A stretch of DNA of 40,848 nucleotides from Gammaproteobacteria bacterium Ga0077554. Its GTDB lineage: Bacteria; Pseudomonadota; Gammaproteobacteria; Ga0077554; Ga007554. The stretch spans positions 131,148 to 171,995 of the forward strand of contig LNFF01000031.1 of the NCBI GenBank assembly GCA_001464585.1, in the 5' to 3' direction. Numbering within the stretch: position 1 is the first letter of the stretch; each line of letters begins with the position of its first letter. The position numbers were made by a program, and so were the translations under genes. This document shows positions 1-8,734 of the stretch, piece by piece. The notes under the pieces were generated by a model. The model was not told the DNA's origin. It ran no database searches and saw only the letters and a list, made by a program, of their open reading frames with translations.

Positions 1-2
1 AG

Positions 3-626
3 ACCAGCAAAGCCATGCTCGAAGGCATACGACGCATGGGACTAGCGGCGCTGCCGTGGACGCGTGACGCACGCGAATGGCAGGCGCGCGTGTTGTCGCT
101 GCGTCATTGGTGTCACCCTGATAACAACGGGGATAATTGGCCGGATGTCAGCGATGCGCATCTGGAAGCGACGCTGGAAACCTGGCTGGAACCGCACCTG
201 GACGGCGTCACCCGCCGTGATCATCTGACGCGTCTGGACATGCTCACCTTATTGCAAAATCACCTTGATTGGCAACAACGCACCCGCCTCGACGCCGGCG
301 CGCCCACCCATCTCACCGTACCCAGCGGCTCGCACCTGCGCCTCACCTACACCCCCGGTGAAGCGCCGGTGCTCGCCGTGAAACTACAGGAAATGTTCGG
401 CCTCGCCGACACACCGCGCATCGCCTGGGGACGCATCGCAGTCACACTGCATCTGCTGTCACCCGGCCAGCGCCCCATCCAGATCACGCAAGACCTGCGC
501 GGCTTCTGGGATCGCACTTATGCGGAAGTGAAAAAAGAACTCAAGGGACGCTACCCCAAACACCCCTGGCCCGATGACCCGTGGAATGCCACACCGACGG
601 CGCGGCGCAAACCGCGCACGCCATGA
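3..626 (+). CDS. hrpB: ATP-dependent helicase HrpB, C-terminal part (5' end outside window)
   Basis: The reading frame is open from the left edge, so the N-terminal DEAH-helicase core lies outside the window and only about 207 C-terminal residues are seen. The segment resembles the HrpB C-terminal domain: an RHWCHP-like motif, a VPSGS motif, the run VLAVKLQEMFGL, then GRIAVTLHLLSPGQRPIQ and TQDLRGFW, ending at KGRYPKHPWPDDP and a basic tail. HrpB is a DExH-box helicase-like ATPase whose cellular role is poorly defined. The conserved C-terminal motifs and normal ending argue for an intact gene. The next gene starts about 60 bases downstream and has an unrelated function. Confidence 0.9.
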   Translation, partial: TSKAMLEGIRRMGLAALPWTRDAREWQARVLSLRHWCHPDNNGDNWPDVSDAHLEATLETWLEPHLDGVTRRDHLTRLDMLTLLQNHLDWQQRTRLDAGAPTHLTVPSGSHLRLTYTPGEAPVLAVKLQEMFGLADTPRIAWGRIAVTLHLLSPGQRPIQITQDLRGFWDRTYAEVKKELKGRYPKHPWPDDPWNATPTARRKPRTP

Positions 627-687
627 TCACACATCGCAGCAAATAAGCACCCTTAAGAGTTACCCCCAAATGTCGATAAAGGATTGA

Positions 688-2817
688 TTGCCAGGCTCCA
701 CCCCTGGCATGGCCATGCTTGCACATCTTCCAGGGTCACGCGCTATGAAATTGTCTGGAGGGTCGATCGACCCTGTATTTACCACGCATTTAAAAAAGGA
801 CAAGGGCTACTCTTCAATTGGAATAGACCCTATCCCTGCCATACGAAGAAAGACACTATCTTCAGTTACTTTAGCCGTGATGTCGCTTGGCATGAATTCC
901 CTGTGGGCTGCCGATCCTATCGTACTCGCCGACCTTACTACTTTCTCAATTGAGCAGCTCATGGAAATGGAAGTCTCCAGCGCGTCTAAATTTCCCCAGA
1001 AGGTCAGTGAAGCACCTGCGGCGGTGACCATTATTACCGCTGCCGACATCAAGTCGCAGGGTTATCGCACCCTGGCTGATATTTTGCGCAGCATTCGTGG
1101 CTTGTATGTGACGTATGACAGAAATTACAGCTATATAGGCGCGCGCGGATTTGGACGGCCTAATGATTACAACACGCACATCCTGTTCTTACTCGATGGC
1201 AATCGCATAAACGATAACGTGTTTGATAGCGGACGTATTGGCACCGAGTTTATCATCGACACTGAAATTATCGAGCGCGTTGAATTTATACCCGGTCCCG
1301 GCTCGGCAGCCTATGGAAACAATGCCTTCTTTGGCGTGGTCAACATCATCACCAAAAACCCGCAGCAGATGGATGGGCTGGAAGTTGCTGGCGAAGTTGC
1401 AAGTTATGGCGCCCATAAAGAAAGGGTGACTTACGGGCATCAACTGGATAACGGAATGGGATTCGCTTTTTCAGGGTCAGTCTATCGCAGCAAAGGAGAG
1501 GATCAGTACTTTACCGCATTCGATGATCCCGCAAGCAACAACGGCGTGGCCGAGGATCTCGATTATGATCGATACCAACGATTATTCGCAAAACTGGAGG
1601 GGAAGAAATTTACTGCTACGGTAGCCTATTCTGATCGCACCAAAGGCATTCCAACGGCGGCTTTCTACCAAACCTTTAATGATCCACGAAGCCATACCCT
1701 TGATACACAGTCATTAATTAATCTTGGCTACAATGATAACATTGGAAAAGACCTGGATCTGTCAGCACGCGTGTCTCATGGGCAATATGATTACCATGGG
1801 GAATATATCTACACTGGCGGCATAGGTCGTGATAAAACCAAGAGCCGCTGGTGGGGCACGGAATTACGGTTTATCAGCACAACCTTCACTGGGCACAAAC
1901 TGCTTGCGGGGATGGAATACCAATGGAATCCACATCAAGATCAGTATGCATCTTATCCTGATGCAAATACTTATACCCTGAGCGTTCCCTTTAGCAGTTA
2001 CCAATTTGGCATCTATGTTCAGGATGAATATAGATGGAGTGAGAAGCTGATGTTCAATATTGGCCTGCGTAAAGACCGGGATACTCTTAGCAAAACACAC
2101 TTTAATCCGCGCATTGCGGCCATTTATAAAGCAGGCTCACAAACGACGTTAAAAGCGTTGTATGGAACCGCCTATAAGGCGCCCACCCTTTATGAACGAG
2201 CTTATTTTCCTGCAACGGGCTCGCTGAATTCCGAGACAATAAAAACCTTGGAGGGCGTGCTTGAGCATTACATTTCAGGTGACACGCGCCTTTCACTGTC
2301 AGTTTATCGTTACAAAGCCGATGAGCTGATAGAGCTGGATAACAATAGTGGCCTGTTCTTTACCAATCTTGGTGAGGCATCGGCAAATGGCGCTGAAATG
2401 GAGGGGGAGCATCATTTTGAAAACGACGCCCGATTAAAAGTCAGTTATTCCTGGCAAAGTGCCAAGGATGCCAACACGGGCACCACCCTCACTAATTCTC
2501 CTAAGCATCTTGCCAAGTTAAACTTTACGACACCTGCATTCAGCAATGCATTTCAAACGGGGGTAGAGCTGCAATATACCAGTGAACGCAAAACCTGGCT
2601 TGGCGATACCGTGGATGGCTTTATGATTGCCAATCTCACCTTGATCAGCGCCAGGCTCGCCAAGAATACAGAATTTTACGCCAACATCTACAACCTGTTT
2701 GGAAAACAATATTCAGACCCGCCCTCAGAGGAGCATATTGACGAACTAGGCCGACCGCTGACTGGCCTGCGTCAAAATGGACGAAATTTCCGTATCGGTT
2801 TGGCTTATAAATTTTAG
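688..2817 (+). CDS. TonB-dependent outer-membrane receptor
   Basis: The protein is about 709 residues and has the normal receptor layout. There is a signal peptide (hydrophobic run ending NSLWA-ADP, about residues 57-76) and a plug domain with SEAPAAVTIITAADI, GARGFGRPNDYN and GPGSAAYGNNAFFGVVNIIT. A beta-barrel follows, ending in the aromatic FRIGLAYKF. It should take up a ligand across the outer membrane using TonB energy. The substrate cannot be read. The start is uncertain: TTG at 688 has AAAGGA a few bases upstream but leaves an unusually long n-region, and ATG at 745 is an alternative. It is followed by a YfiR-like gene and a GGDEF-EAL gene in the same direction, which suggests a sensing role in addition to uptake. 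Confidence 0.88.
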   Translation: MPGSTPGMAMLAHLPGSRAMKLSGGSIDPVFTTHLKKDKGYSSIGIDPIPAIRRKTLSSVTLAVMSLGMNSLWAADPIVLADLTTFSIEQLMEMEVSSASKFPQKVSEAPAAVTIITAADIKSQGYRTLADILRSIRGLYVTYDRNYSYIGARGFGRPNDYNTHILFLLDGNRINDNVFDSGRIGTEFIIDTEIIERVEFIPGPGSAAYGNNAFFGVVNIITKNPQQMDGLEVAGEVASYGAHKERVTYGHQLDNGMGFAFSGSVYRSKGEDQYFTAFDDPASNNGVAEDLDYDRYQRLFAKLEGKKFTATVAYSDRTKGIPTAAFYQTFNDPRSHTLDTQSLINLGYNDNIGKDLDLSARVSHGQYDYHGEYIYTGGIGRDKTKSRWWGTELRFISTTFTGHKLLAGMEYQWNPHQDQYASYPDANTYTLSVPFSSYQFGIYVQDEYRWSEKLMFNIGLRKDRDTLSKTHFNPRIAAIYKAGSQTTLKALYGTAYKAPTLYERAYFPATGSLNSETIKTLEGVLEHYISGDTRLSLSVYRYKADELIELDNNSGLFFTNLGEASANGAEMEGEHHFENDARLKVSYSWQSAKDANTGTTLTNSPKHLAKLNFTTPAFSNAFQTGVELQYTSERKTWLGDTVDGFMIANLTLISARLAKNTEFYANIYNLFGKQYSDPPSEEHIDELGRPLTGLRQNGRNFRIGLAYKF
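759..774. repeat. 16-bp perfect palindrome near the receptor start
   Basis: AGGGTCGATCGACCCT is a perfect palindrome. It lies inside the long N-terminal extension of the receptor ORF, before the signal-peptide core. If translation starts downstream, it would sit in the 5' untranslated region and could be an operator. If translation starts at 688 or 745 it is coding. The function is unknown. Confidence 0.35.
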
Positions 2818-2848
2818 GTTTACCCAGTGTTACAAGCAGGGATTGTGA

Positions 2849-3433
2849 TTGAAAGCGTTTAACTCAGGGCTAATACGGCCAGCGTCCGCCGTGCAGGGAC
2901 GCACAAGTGCTGTGTGCGCAGGACGCGCAGGAACAGCCATGCTATGGTTTTTACTGGGCTGGTCGTGCGTGTCTGAGGCTTTGGCACAGGTACAAGAGCA
3001 TGAACTCAAGGCGGCTTTTATCTATAATTTCATTAGCTTTACCGAGTGGCCAGGAAAAACCGGCACTAATATTAATATTTGCACGTTGGGTGACGATCCG
3101 TTAAATATTCCTCTTGATGCACTGCAAAAGAAAACAGCAAAGGGCGCCGCTATTGTAGTGCATCATCTGTATATCGGGGATGAAGTGAAAGACTGCCATG
3201 TGATTTTCATCAGCGATTCGGAACGGACCAATTTTCCGAAAATCCTGTCCAGCCTGAAATCCATACCCACCCTTACCGTGACAGACAGCGAGGGTTTTGC
3301 TGCACAAGGTGTGATGATTGAGCTAGGTTTAGAGGAACGACGCATAGTGTTCAAAATCAATGCCAAAGCGGCGAAAGAGGCACGGTTAATGATTAGCTCG
3401 AAACTGCTGCGTCTGGCTAAAGTAGTTTATTGA
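2849..3433 (+). CDS. YfiR family (DUF4154) periplasmic protein
   Basis: The mature part begins around QVQEHELKAAFIYNF and has the YfiR/DUF4154 pattern: YNFISFTEWP, INICTLGDD, a HVIFISDSE strand, PTLTVTDSEGFAAQG and VFKINAKAAKEARLMISSKLL. Proteins of this family are periplasmic and in Pseudomonas restrain a membrane diguanylate cyclase (YfiN). A TTG at 2849 with AGGG seven bases upstream fits a start. The n-region before the hydrophobic core (MLWFLLGWSCVSEALA) is unusually long, and part of it is encoded by a sequence that matches a dispersed repeat (2886-2940). A shorter start at ATG 2939 would remove that part but leave no basic residue in the signal. The stop is 3 bases before the next ATG, so the two genes are coupled. 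Confidence 0.85.
   Translation: MKAFNSGLIRPASAVQGRTSAVCAGRAGTAMLWFLLGWSCVSEALAQVQEHELKAAFIYNFISFTEWPGKTGTNINICTLGDDPLNIPLDALQKKTAKGAAIVVHHLYIGDEVKDCHVIFISDSERTNFPKILSSLKSIPTLTVTDSEGFAAQGVMIELGLEERRIVFKINAKAAKEARLMISSKLLRLAKVVY
2886..2940. repeat. Dispersed-repeat module inside the YfiR-like gene
   Basis: The 20 bases GTGCAGGGACGCACAAGTGC at 2891-2910 recur exactly at 6440-6459 inside an intergenic repeat, and the following bases are also similar. Here the module is read in frame as part of the signal-peptide n-region. It contains a GC-rich inverted segment (GTGC..GCAC). Confidence 0.6.
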
Positions 3434-3435
3434 CT

Positions 3436-5517
3436 ATGGAATTGCGCGCGCTCTTCTTTAATACCCAATCGATCCGCCATAAACTGATGGTTATTGGCTT
3501 GACTACCACGGGATTGGTGTTACTTCTGTTTCTGATGGCAAGTGGATTGCTGATCAGGGAGTTTTTTAACGCAAAACAAACTATGCAGCGCGACCTGTCA
3601 GCGCAAGCGCAACTGATCGCAGAAAATAGTTCCGCAGCGGTCGTGTTCAACGACCGGTCTGGAGCGACGGAAATTCTTTCGACCTTAAATACATCTCCCA
3701 TTATTCTCGAGGCGGCCATTTTATTGCCTAACCGGGAAGTTTTTGCATGGTTCCAACGGCAACCACTTCAAAACAAGCAAAATGATCCACCGGATAAGCT
3801 ATTGAAGCATCCTGCAATTGACAAGGGAGATCTCACGGTAAATAGTGACATTATCGTAGAGGGCAAGCATGTTGGCACATTGCGCATTGGCGCAACCCTG
3901 CAACCCGTTTATGATCGCCTGCTGGTTTTTAGCTTAACTGTCATGGTGCTTACAGCGGCTGGATTAGGAGTTTCATTTTTTCTGCTACGGCGACTACGTA
4001 ATTCCATTACGGGACCGCTGCTCGATTTAACGGATATGATGGAGCGTGTTGCCGCCAGTGAGGATTACAGCTTGCGGGCAAGCATCGAATCGCAAGATGA
4101 AGTGGGCTTGCTAACGAATCGCTTTAATGAAATGCTGGAAAAAATTCAGCTTCATGACCATGCTTTGGCGAAGGAGCTACAGGAGCGGCAACGCACCGAA
4201 GAGCGCCTGGATTATATTGCGCATTACGACCCTGTTACTACGCTTCCCAACCGGCATTTTTTCAACGCCCGCCTTGACCAGCTATCCTCACAGGCGCGTG
4301 GACAGGAACCGCCAGAACCCTGTGCGGCGCTGATGTTTATCGATCTGGATAATTTCAAGATTATTAATGACCACCTGGGCCATCAGGTTGGAGACATGGT
4401 GTTAAAAGCGGTTGCTACGCGTTTGCGATTCACATTGCGCCCAACCGATGTCATTGCCCGCATTGGCGGTGACGAATTCGCCATCCTGTTGGGGGACCTG
4501 CTGGCTCCGGGACATGCCGGAATTGTAGCTGATAAAATAAGCCATTCATTAACGGGTGCATTTCAGATTGGCGAGCACGAAATTTATGTACATGCGAGCA
4601 TTGGCATCGCCATTTTCCCGCAAGATGCAACCGACCCCATGGATTTGTTACGTCTTGCGGACACCGCCATGTACCACGCCAAAGAGCGCGGGAAAAATAC
4701 GTATCAATTTTTCTTGCCGGAAATGCATGGCAAAGCCCAGAAACGCATGGACATGGAAAGCGGGCTGCGCCACGCCCTGGCTAATGGTGAGCTGGAAATC
4801 TATTACCAGCCAAAATATGATCTGATACAGAAAAAAATCATTGGCGCGGAAGCCTTGCTGCGCTGGAAACGCCCCGGCATTGGCATGGTGGGCCCTTACG
4901 ATTTCATCCCTGTCGCAGAAGAAACAGGACTCATCGTGCCGATAGGCGAATGGGTATTGCATCAAGCCTGCCAACAGGTTTCACGCTGGAATGCGCAATT
5001 TAGCATCCCGATTCATATTGCCGTCAATCTTTCTGGACGCCAGTTCAAAGAACGAAACCTGGTGGATATCGTACGCAGCGCCCTACAGCAAGCCGACATC
5101 CCCGCACAGCAGCTTGAGCTTGAAATTACTGAAAGCATTGTGGTCGGCACAGAGGGAGCCACCATTGACAAGCTCAACGAGCTGCGGGCGATGAATTTAA
5201 ATATCTCAATCGACGATTTTGGCACGGGTTATTCTTCGATGAGTTATTTGAAACGTCTGCCTATATCCACGCTCAAGATAGACCGTAGCTTTATCAAGGA
5301 TACTCCGGGAGACAGTGACGATGTCGCCATCACCTCAGCCATTATTGCCATGGCTAAAATCCTCAAGCTTGATATTGTTGCAGAGGGCGTCGAAACCCAG
5401 GAGCAGATTGATTTTCTCTTGGGCCAAGGCTGCAACGTCATCCAGGGCTACTTCATTAGCCCTCCCGTACCTGCGCAGGCATTCGGCGAAATGCTGCAAG
5501 CACAAGCTGATTTTTAA
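3436..5517 (+). CDS. Membrane GGDEF-EAL cyclic di-GMP enzyme with periplasmic sensor and HAMP
   Basis: The 693-residue protein has a transmembrane helix (about 19-42), a periplasmic sensor resembling the YfiN/CHASE8 type, and a second helix (about 162-187). A HAMP domain, GGDEF (from about 258) and EAL (from about 442) follow. The cyclase motif is intact (RIGGDEF at about 344), with an RPTD inhibitory site five residues before it. The phosphodiesterase motifs are intact too (EALLRW at about 472, DDFGTGYSS at about 593, EGVET at about 651). Either or both activities are possible. ATG 3436 was chosen; a TTG at 3430 would overlap the yfiR-like stop. The gene order implies that the YfiR-like protein binds the periplasmic sensor domain. 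Confidence 0.9.
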   Translation: MELRALFFNTQSIRHKLMVIGLTTTGLVLLLFLMASGLLIREFFNAKQTMQRDLSAQAQLIAENSSAAVVFNDRSGATEILSTLNTSPIILEAAILLPNREVFAWFQRQPLQNKQNDPPDKLLKHPAIDKGDLTVNSDIIVEGKHVGTLRIGATLQPVYDRLLVFSLTVMVLTAAGLGVSFFLLRRLRNSITGPLLDLTDMMERVAASEDYSLRASIESQDEVGLLTNRFNEMLEKIQLHDHALAKELQERQRTEERLDYIAHYDPVTTLPNRHFFNARLDQLSSQARGQEPPEPCAALMFIDLDNFKIINDHLGHQVGDMVLKAVATRLRFTLRPTDVIARIGGDEFAILLGDLLAPGHAGIVADKISHSLTGAFQIGEHEIYVHASIGIAIFPQDATDPMDLLRLADTAMYHAKERGKNTYQFFLPEMHGKAQKRMDMESGLRHALANGELEIYYQPKYDLIQKKIIGAEALLRWKRPGIGMVGPYDFIPVAEETGLIVPIGEWVLHQACQQVSRWNAQFSIPIHIAVNLSGRQFKERNLVDIVRSALQQADIPAQQLELEITESIVVGTEGATIDKLNELRAMNLNISIDDFGTGYSSMSYLKRLPISTLKIDRSFIKDTPGDSDDVAITSAIIAMAKILKLDIVAEGVETQEQIDFLLGQGCNVIQGYFISPPVPAQAFGEMLQAQADF

Positions 5518-5527
5518 AAAGTACGCC

Positions 5528-6373
5528 CTATTTTACGCCTTCAATACCTAACTGCATGGTACGCTTTGAAAATGATTCATCGGTAAGGCCAACATTTATC
5601 CGCACATCGCTCACGGTCAAGGTGGTTTTATTACCGCTGAGCATATTTATACCTTTGACCTCTTCCCACATCCAGGCATTGCCAATTTTTTTCCATTTCG
5701 TCATCTGCTGCTTGTGCATTTTTCCATGTTCATTGTAATAATCAACGCGTAATGGCAGAAAATTATCTTTTGATATCCACTTTACAACCTTGCTATAGGG
5801 ATAAGCTTCTTCCGCGTTTGGTTTAGGTATACCCTGAATAATATAACAATCTACATCACCCAGTTTTTCTGTACCTATAAGTTGCTGCGTGTCGTACTCG
5901 GGATGGCGCGGCATCAAGTCATATTGCCGCAACTCAGAGGGCGCGAATTCTTCCTGCTTGGCGTGTTTGGGGCCACTGTGGCTCAATTTTCTTACCATGC
6001 GCAATTCAGGCAAATACACCCATTCGTCATCATTTCGGCTAGGATTTGGCGTGTAAAAAAACCCCATGTATGACACGCCCTTTGCATCAGGCGGGAACTC
6101 ACGGAACATCATCACCTTTGCTTCATACTCACCTTGGGTAAAATGTTTCCAGGCCATGGTATACACCAACTTCTTTTCTGGAAATCCTTTTTCCTGAAAG
6201 GTAAAGGTAATGCGCGACAATGAATCATCACCGCTATACACCGCGTAGGATTTCTGCATAATGGCATCGGCGCTGGTTTCTTCCGCCCGTGCGTTGTGGG
6301 CTAAAAAAGCTGCCCACATGACGAAGCAGATAACCATCTTGACTAAAATCACGGAATTTTTGCGGTTAATCAT
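5528..6373 (-). CDS. LolA-like outer membrane lipoprotein-sorting family protein (first copy)
   Basis: A signal peptide (ends HNARA-EE) precedes a roughly 250-residue domain of the LolA-like family (PF17131 type). Typical strings are FREFPPDAKGVSYM, DEWVYLPELRMVRKLS, LPLRVDYYNEHGK and a C-terminal VSDVRINVGLTDESFSKRTMQLG. These proteins are periplasmic, with a fold that binds lipids or acyl chains, and often accompany RND/MMPL transporters. AAAGGG lies seven bases before the ATG. The gene is convergent with the GGDEF-EAL gene, with only 10 bases between the stops and no clear terminator. It is a distant paralogue of the gene at 20329-21177. Its RND partner is not adjacent. Confidence 0.82.
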   Translation of the reverse strand: MINRKNSVILVKMVICFVMWAAFLAHNARAEETSADAIMQKSYAVYSGDDSLSRITFTFQEKGFPEKKLVYTMAWKHFTQGEYEAKVMMFREFPPDAKGVSYMGFFYTPNPSRNDDEWVYLPELRMVRKLSHSGPKHAKQEEFAPSELRQYDLMPRHPEYDTQQLIGTEKLGDVDCYIIQGIPKPNAEEAYPYSKVVKWISKDNFLPLRVDYYNEHGKMHKQQMTKWKKIGNAWMWEEVKGINMLSGNKTTLTVSDVRINVGLTDESFSKRTMQLGIEGVK

Positions 6374-6389
6374 GGTTAATCCCTTTAAA

Positions 6390-6545
6390 TGTCATCCCGA
6401 ACAAAGTGAGGGATCTTAGGTTTCTCGCTACGCTTCGATGTGCAGGGACGCACAAGTGCCGTGACCGCATGCGACCGCCACGGATGGCGGAAGGTAGAGC
6501 AACGCAGGAGCAGTTGCCGGGATGCGCAGGAGCGGCGAAATGACA
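6390..6545. repeat. Modular palindromic repeat, copy 1
   Basis: The element starts GTCATCCCGAACAAAGTGAGGGATCTTAGG-like and ends in CGAAATGACA, the mirror of its start. Inside are a GTGCAGGGACGCACAAGTGC module (shared with 2891-2910) and, in reverse orientation, a module also found at 10120-10160 and 21400-21440 (GCAACTGCTCCTGCGTTGCT and following). It fills most of the space between two minus-strand genes. Confidence 0.75.
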
Positions 6546-6572
6546 CGCATCAGCGATGCTGTCCACAGTGTT

Positions 6573-7616
6573 TCACGCCAACCCAACACCAATCGCGCTG
6601 CCGATAAAATATGTCACTACACCCGCACTGCCGCCAATCGCCACCATGCGCAGGCCGCTTCGCCAGGCGCTTCTGCCGGTAAACAGGCTCAGCATTGCGC
6701 CGACACCAAATAGCGCGACGCAGGTTAATCCTGCCGAGACGGTTACAGCATACTGATCCAAGCCCATCAAGAACGGCAACAAGGGCACCGCACCACCTGC
6801 GGCAAATGCGAAAAATGACGCAGTGGCGGCGCCCCACGGTGAACCTAAATCATTGGGATTCAAGCCCAACTCTTCACGCGCCAACGTATCCAGCGCATGT
6901 TCCTTGTCCTGCATCAAATCCTGCGCAAGGCGGCGCGCGTCCGCCATCGGCACACCGCGCGCATTATAGATGAGCGCAAGTTCCTCGGTTTCTTCTTCAG
7001 GATATTCGGCAAGCTCTTCGCGTTCCAAACCAATTTGATACTCAAACAATTCACGTTGCGAGCGCATCGAAACATACTCACCTGCCGCCATGGAAAACGC
7101 CCCTGCCAGCAAGCCTGCCATGCCGGATAGCAGAATTATTTTAATATCGCTAGAGGCACCTGCCACACCCATCATCAAGCTGGCATTGGACACCAACCCA
7201 TCATTAACGCCAAACACCGCCGCACGCAAATTACCACCCGACGACGCGCCCTTGTGGCCGCGCCCCACGTCTGTGACGGACGCCGGCATGGGGTGATGGC
7301 CTCCACCCCTCTGCCCATCACTATACACCGATACACCGCGCACCTTCATCGCCGCCAACACCGGGCGTATCGCGCGTGGCCCCAGGGTGCGGATCAAACG
7401 CTTCACCAGACGGGCGCGTTGCGAAGGATGGTATTCGCGCGGCATGGTCACACCTTCGGCACGCAGACGCTGCTCCCATAGCCCCGCCTGTGATTCGGCG
7501 GCATCGGCCAGCGCAATAAACAGCGCATGCTTGATGACGTCAGGCTCCGCTTCGGCGACGGCGCGATACAACCACGCTGATTGTTTTTCTTCGTGCCAGT
7601 TTTCGATTGACGACAT
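6573..7616 (-). CDS. VIT1/CCC1 family transporter with N-terminal helical domain
   Basis: The C-terminal two thirds (about residues 128-347) is a CCC1/VIT1 membrane domain: NLRAAVFGVNDGLVSNASLM, GLLAGAFSMAAGEYVSM, the charged loop with SQRELFEYQIGLEREEL, and three more hydrophobic segments ending at the C-terminus. Family members move iron or manganese. The first 125 residues are helical and charged (ENWHEEKQSAWLYR, AEAEPD, ADAAESQAGLWEQRL) like the ferritin-like domain fused to many bacterial VIT1 proteins, which uses Glu and His as metal ligands. The role is therefore probably iron or manganese handling. The stop is close to the repeat at 6390-6545. tsaD lies 15 bases upstream in the same direction, so the two are likely co-transcribed. 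Confidence 0.85.
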   Translation of the reverse strand: MSSIENWHEEKQSAWLYRAVAEAEPDVIKHALFIALADAAESQAGLWEQRLRAEGVTMPREYHPSQRARLVKRLIRTLGPRAIRPVLAAMKVRGVSVYSDGQRGGGHHPMPASVTDVGRGHKGASSGGNLRAAVFGVNDGLVSNASLMMGVAGASSDIKIILLSGMAGLLAGAFSMAAGEYVSMRSQRELFEYQIGLEREELAEYPEEETEELALIYNARGVPMADARRLAQDLMQDKEHALDTLAREELGLNPNDLGSPWGAATASFFAFAAGGAVPLLPFLMGLDQYAVTVSAGLTCVALFGVGAMLSLFTGRSAWRSGLRMVAIGGSAGVVTYFIGSAIGVGLA

Positions 7617-7631
7617 GGGTTCAGTTCATCG

Positions 7632-8642
7632 TTACGGCGGTGCCAGATCATTCATCGACCAGCGCGGCACAGCGAAAAACGCCAGTGGCTCAGACTGCCC
7701 GGCGCGTAACCGCTGGTACCCCGCATACGCGATCATCGCGCCATTATCCGTGCAAAATTCCAGGCGCGGATAATAGACCTGCGCGCCCAGTTCATGAGTC
7801 ATATCCCGTAGACGTTCGCGCAATAGCGTATTGGCGCTCACTCCACCCGACACCACCAAACGCTGCAAGCCTGTTTCGCGCAAGGCGCGTTGACATTTAA
7901 TTGCCAGCGTATCCACCACCGCCTCCTGAAAAGCATACGCGATATCTGCGCGCGCCTGGTCATCCTGATGCTGCTTCACACTATTCACTGCCTGGGTTTT
8001 CAGCCCACTGAAACTAAAGTCCAGCCCAGGGCGGTTAGTCATCGGGCGCGGAAAATGAAAGCGCTGCGGATTGCCTCTGGCCGCCAGGCGCGCCAGGGCT
8101 GGTCCACCCGGATAGCCCAAGCCCAGTAGCTTGGCGGTTTTGTCAAACGCCTCGCCCGCCGCATCGTCCAGCGATTCCCCCAGAATATGATAACGCCCCA
8201 CCCCATCAACCCGCACCAGTTGGGTGTGGCCGCCCGACACCAGCAGCGCCACAAACGGAAAATCCGGCGGATTCTCTTCCAGCAGTGGCGCCAGCAAGTG
8301 ACCTTCCATATGGTGTATCGCCACCGCTGGCACGCCCCACGCCCACGCCAGGCTGCGGCCAATCGCGGCGCCCACCAGCAGGGCTCCCACCAGCCCGGGG
8401 CCGGCGGTATACGCCACCCCCTGAATATCCGCCGCGCGAGTATCGGCCTGCGCCATCACCTGCCGCAACAGAGGCAGCACCTTGCGCACATGGTCACGCG
8501 ACGCCAGCTCCGGCACCACGCCGCCGTATTCGGCGTGCAGCGCCACCTGGCTGTGCAGGACATGCGCCAGCAGGCGGCGCTGCCCATCGTAAATGGCAAT
8601 GCCGGTTTCGTCGCAGGAGGTTTCTATGCCGATGACGCGCAT
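7632..8642 (-). CDS. tsaD: tRNA N6-adenosine threonylcarbamoyltransferase TsaD
   Basis: This 336-residue protein transfers the threonylcarbamoyl group to A37 of ANN-decoding tRNAs, working with TsaB and TsaE. It begins [19 protein letters not shown] and carries the metal-binding HHMEGH (about residue 110), VSGGHTQLV, the [10 protein letters not shown] loop, [11 protein letters not shown] and [12 protein letters not shown]. Length and motifs are those of a full TsaD. AGGA lies about 10 bases before the ATG. In many gammaproteobacteria tsaD is divergent from rpsU; here the divergent neighbour is an ABC transporter gene, so that linkage is broken. Confidence 0.97.
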   Translation of the reverse strand: MRVIGIETSCDETGIAIYDGQRRLLAHVLHSQVALHAEYGGVVPELASRDHVRKVLPLLRQVMAQADTRAADIQGVAYTAGPGLVGALLVGAAIGRSLAWAWGVPAVAIHHMEGHLLAPLLEENPPDFPFVALLVSGGHTQLVRVDGVGRYHILGESLDDAAGEAFDKTAKLLGLGYPGGPALARLAARGNPQRFHFPRPMTNRPGLDFSFSGLKTQAVNSVKQHQDDQARADIAYAFQEAVVDTLAIKCQRALRETGLQRLVVSGGVSANTLLRERLRDMTHELGAQVYYPRLEFCTDNGAMIAYAGYQRLRAGQSEPLAFFAVPRWSMNDLAPP

Positions 8643-8679
8643 GTTTAATGATCCTAAACTATTTTCGAGCCAAATCCGC

Positions 8680-8685
8680 TATAAT
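8680..8685 (+). promoter_or_regulatory. Putative -10 box for the ABC transporter genes
   Basis: TATAAT is a perfect sigma-70 -10 hexamer in the 92-base divergent region, about 50 bases before the ABC ATPase start. No good -35 hexamer is seen at the right distance, so an activator or a weak promoter is possible. Confidence 0.45.
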
Positions 8686-8734
8686 CAGTCACCTAGGATA
8701 AACGGCTCTGACCCACTCAACACACTCGGCTATT

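Noticed and set aside
645-660. CACCCTTAAG near the hrpB stop as a third MITE end
   Set aside because: Only about 10 bases match; the rest of the inverted end is absent.
684-953. 89-residue ORF overlapping the receptor N-terminus
   Set aside because: It has no recognisable pattern, overlaps the receptor in another frame and has no start signal better than the receptor's own.
8187-8648. 153-residue ORF antisense to tsaD
   Set aside because: It is a GC-skewed shadow of tsaD with His/Arg/Gln-rich composition and no signal of its own.
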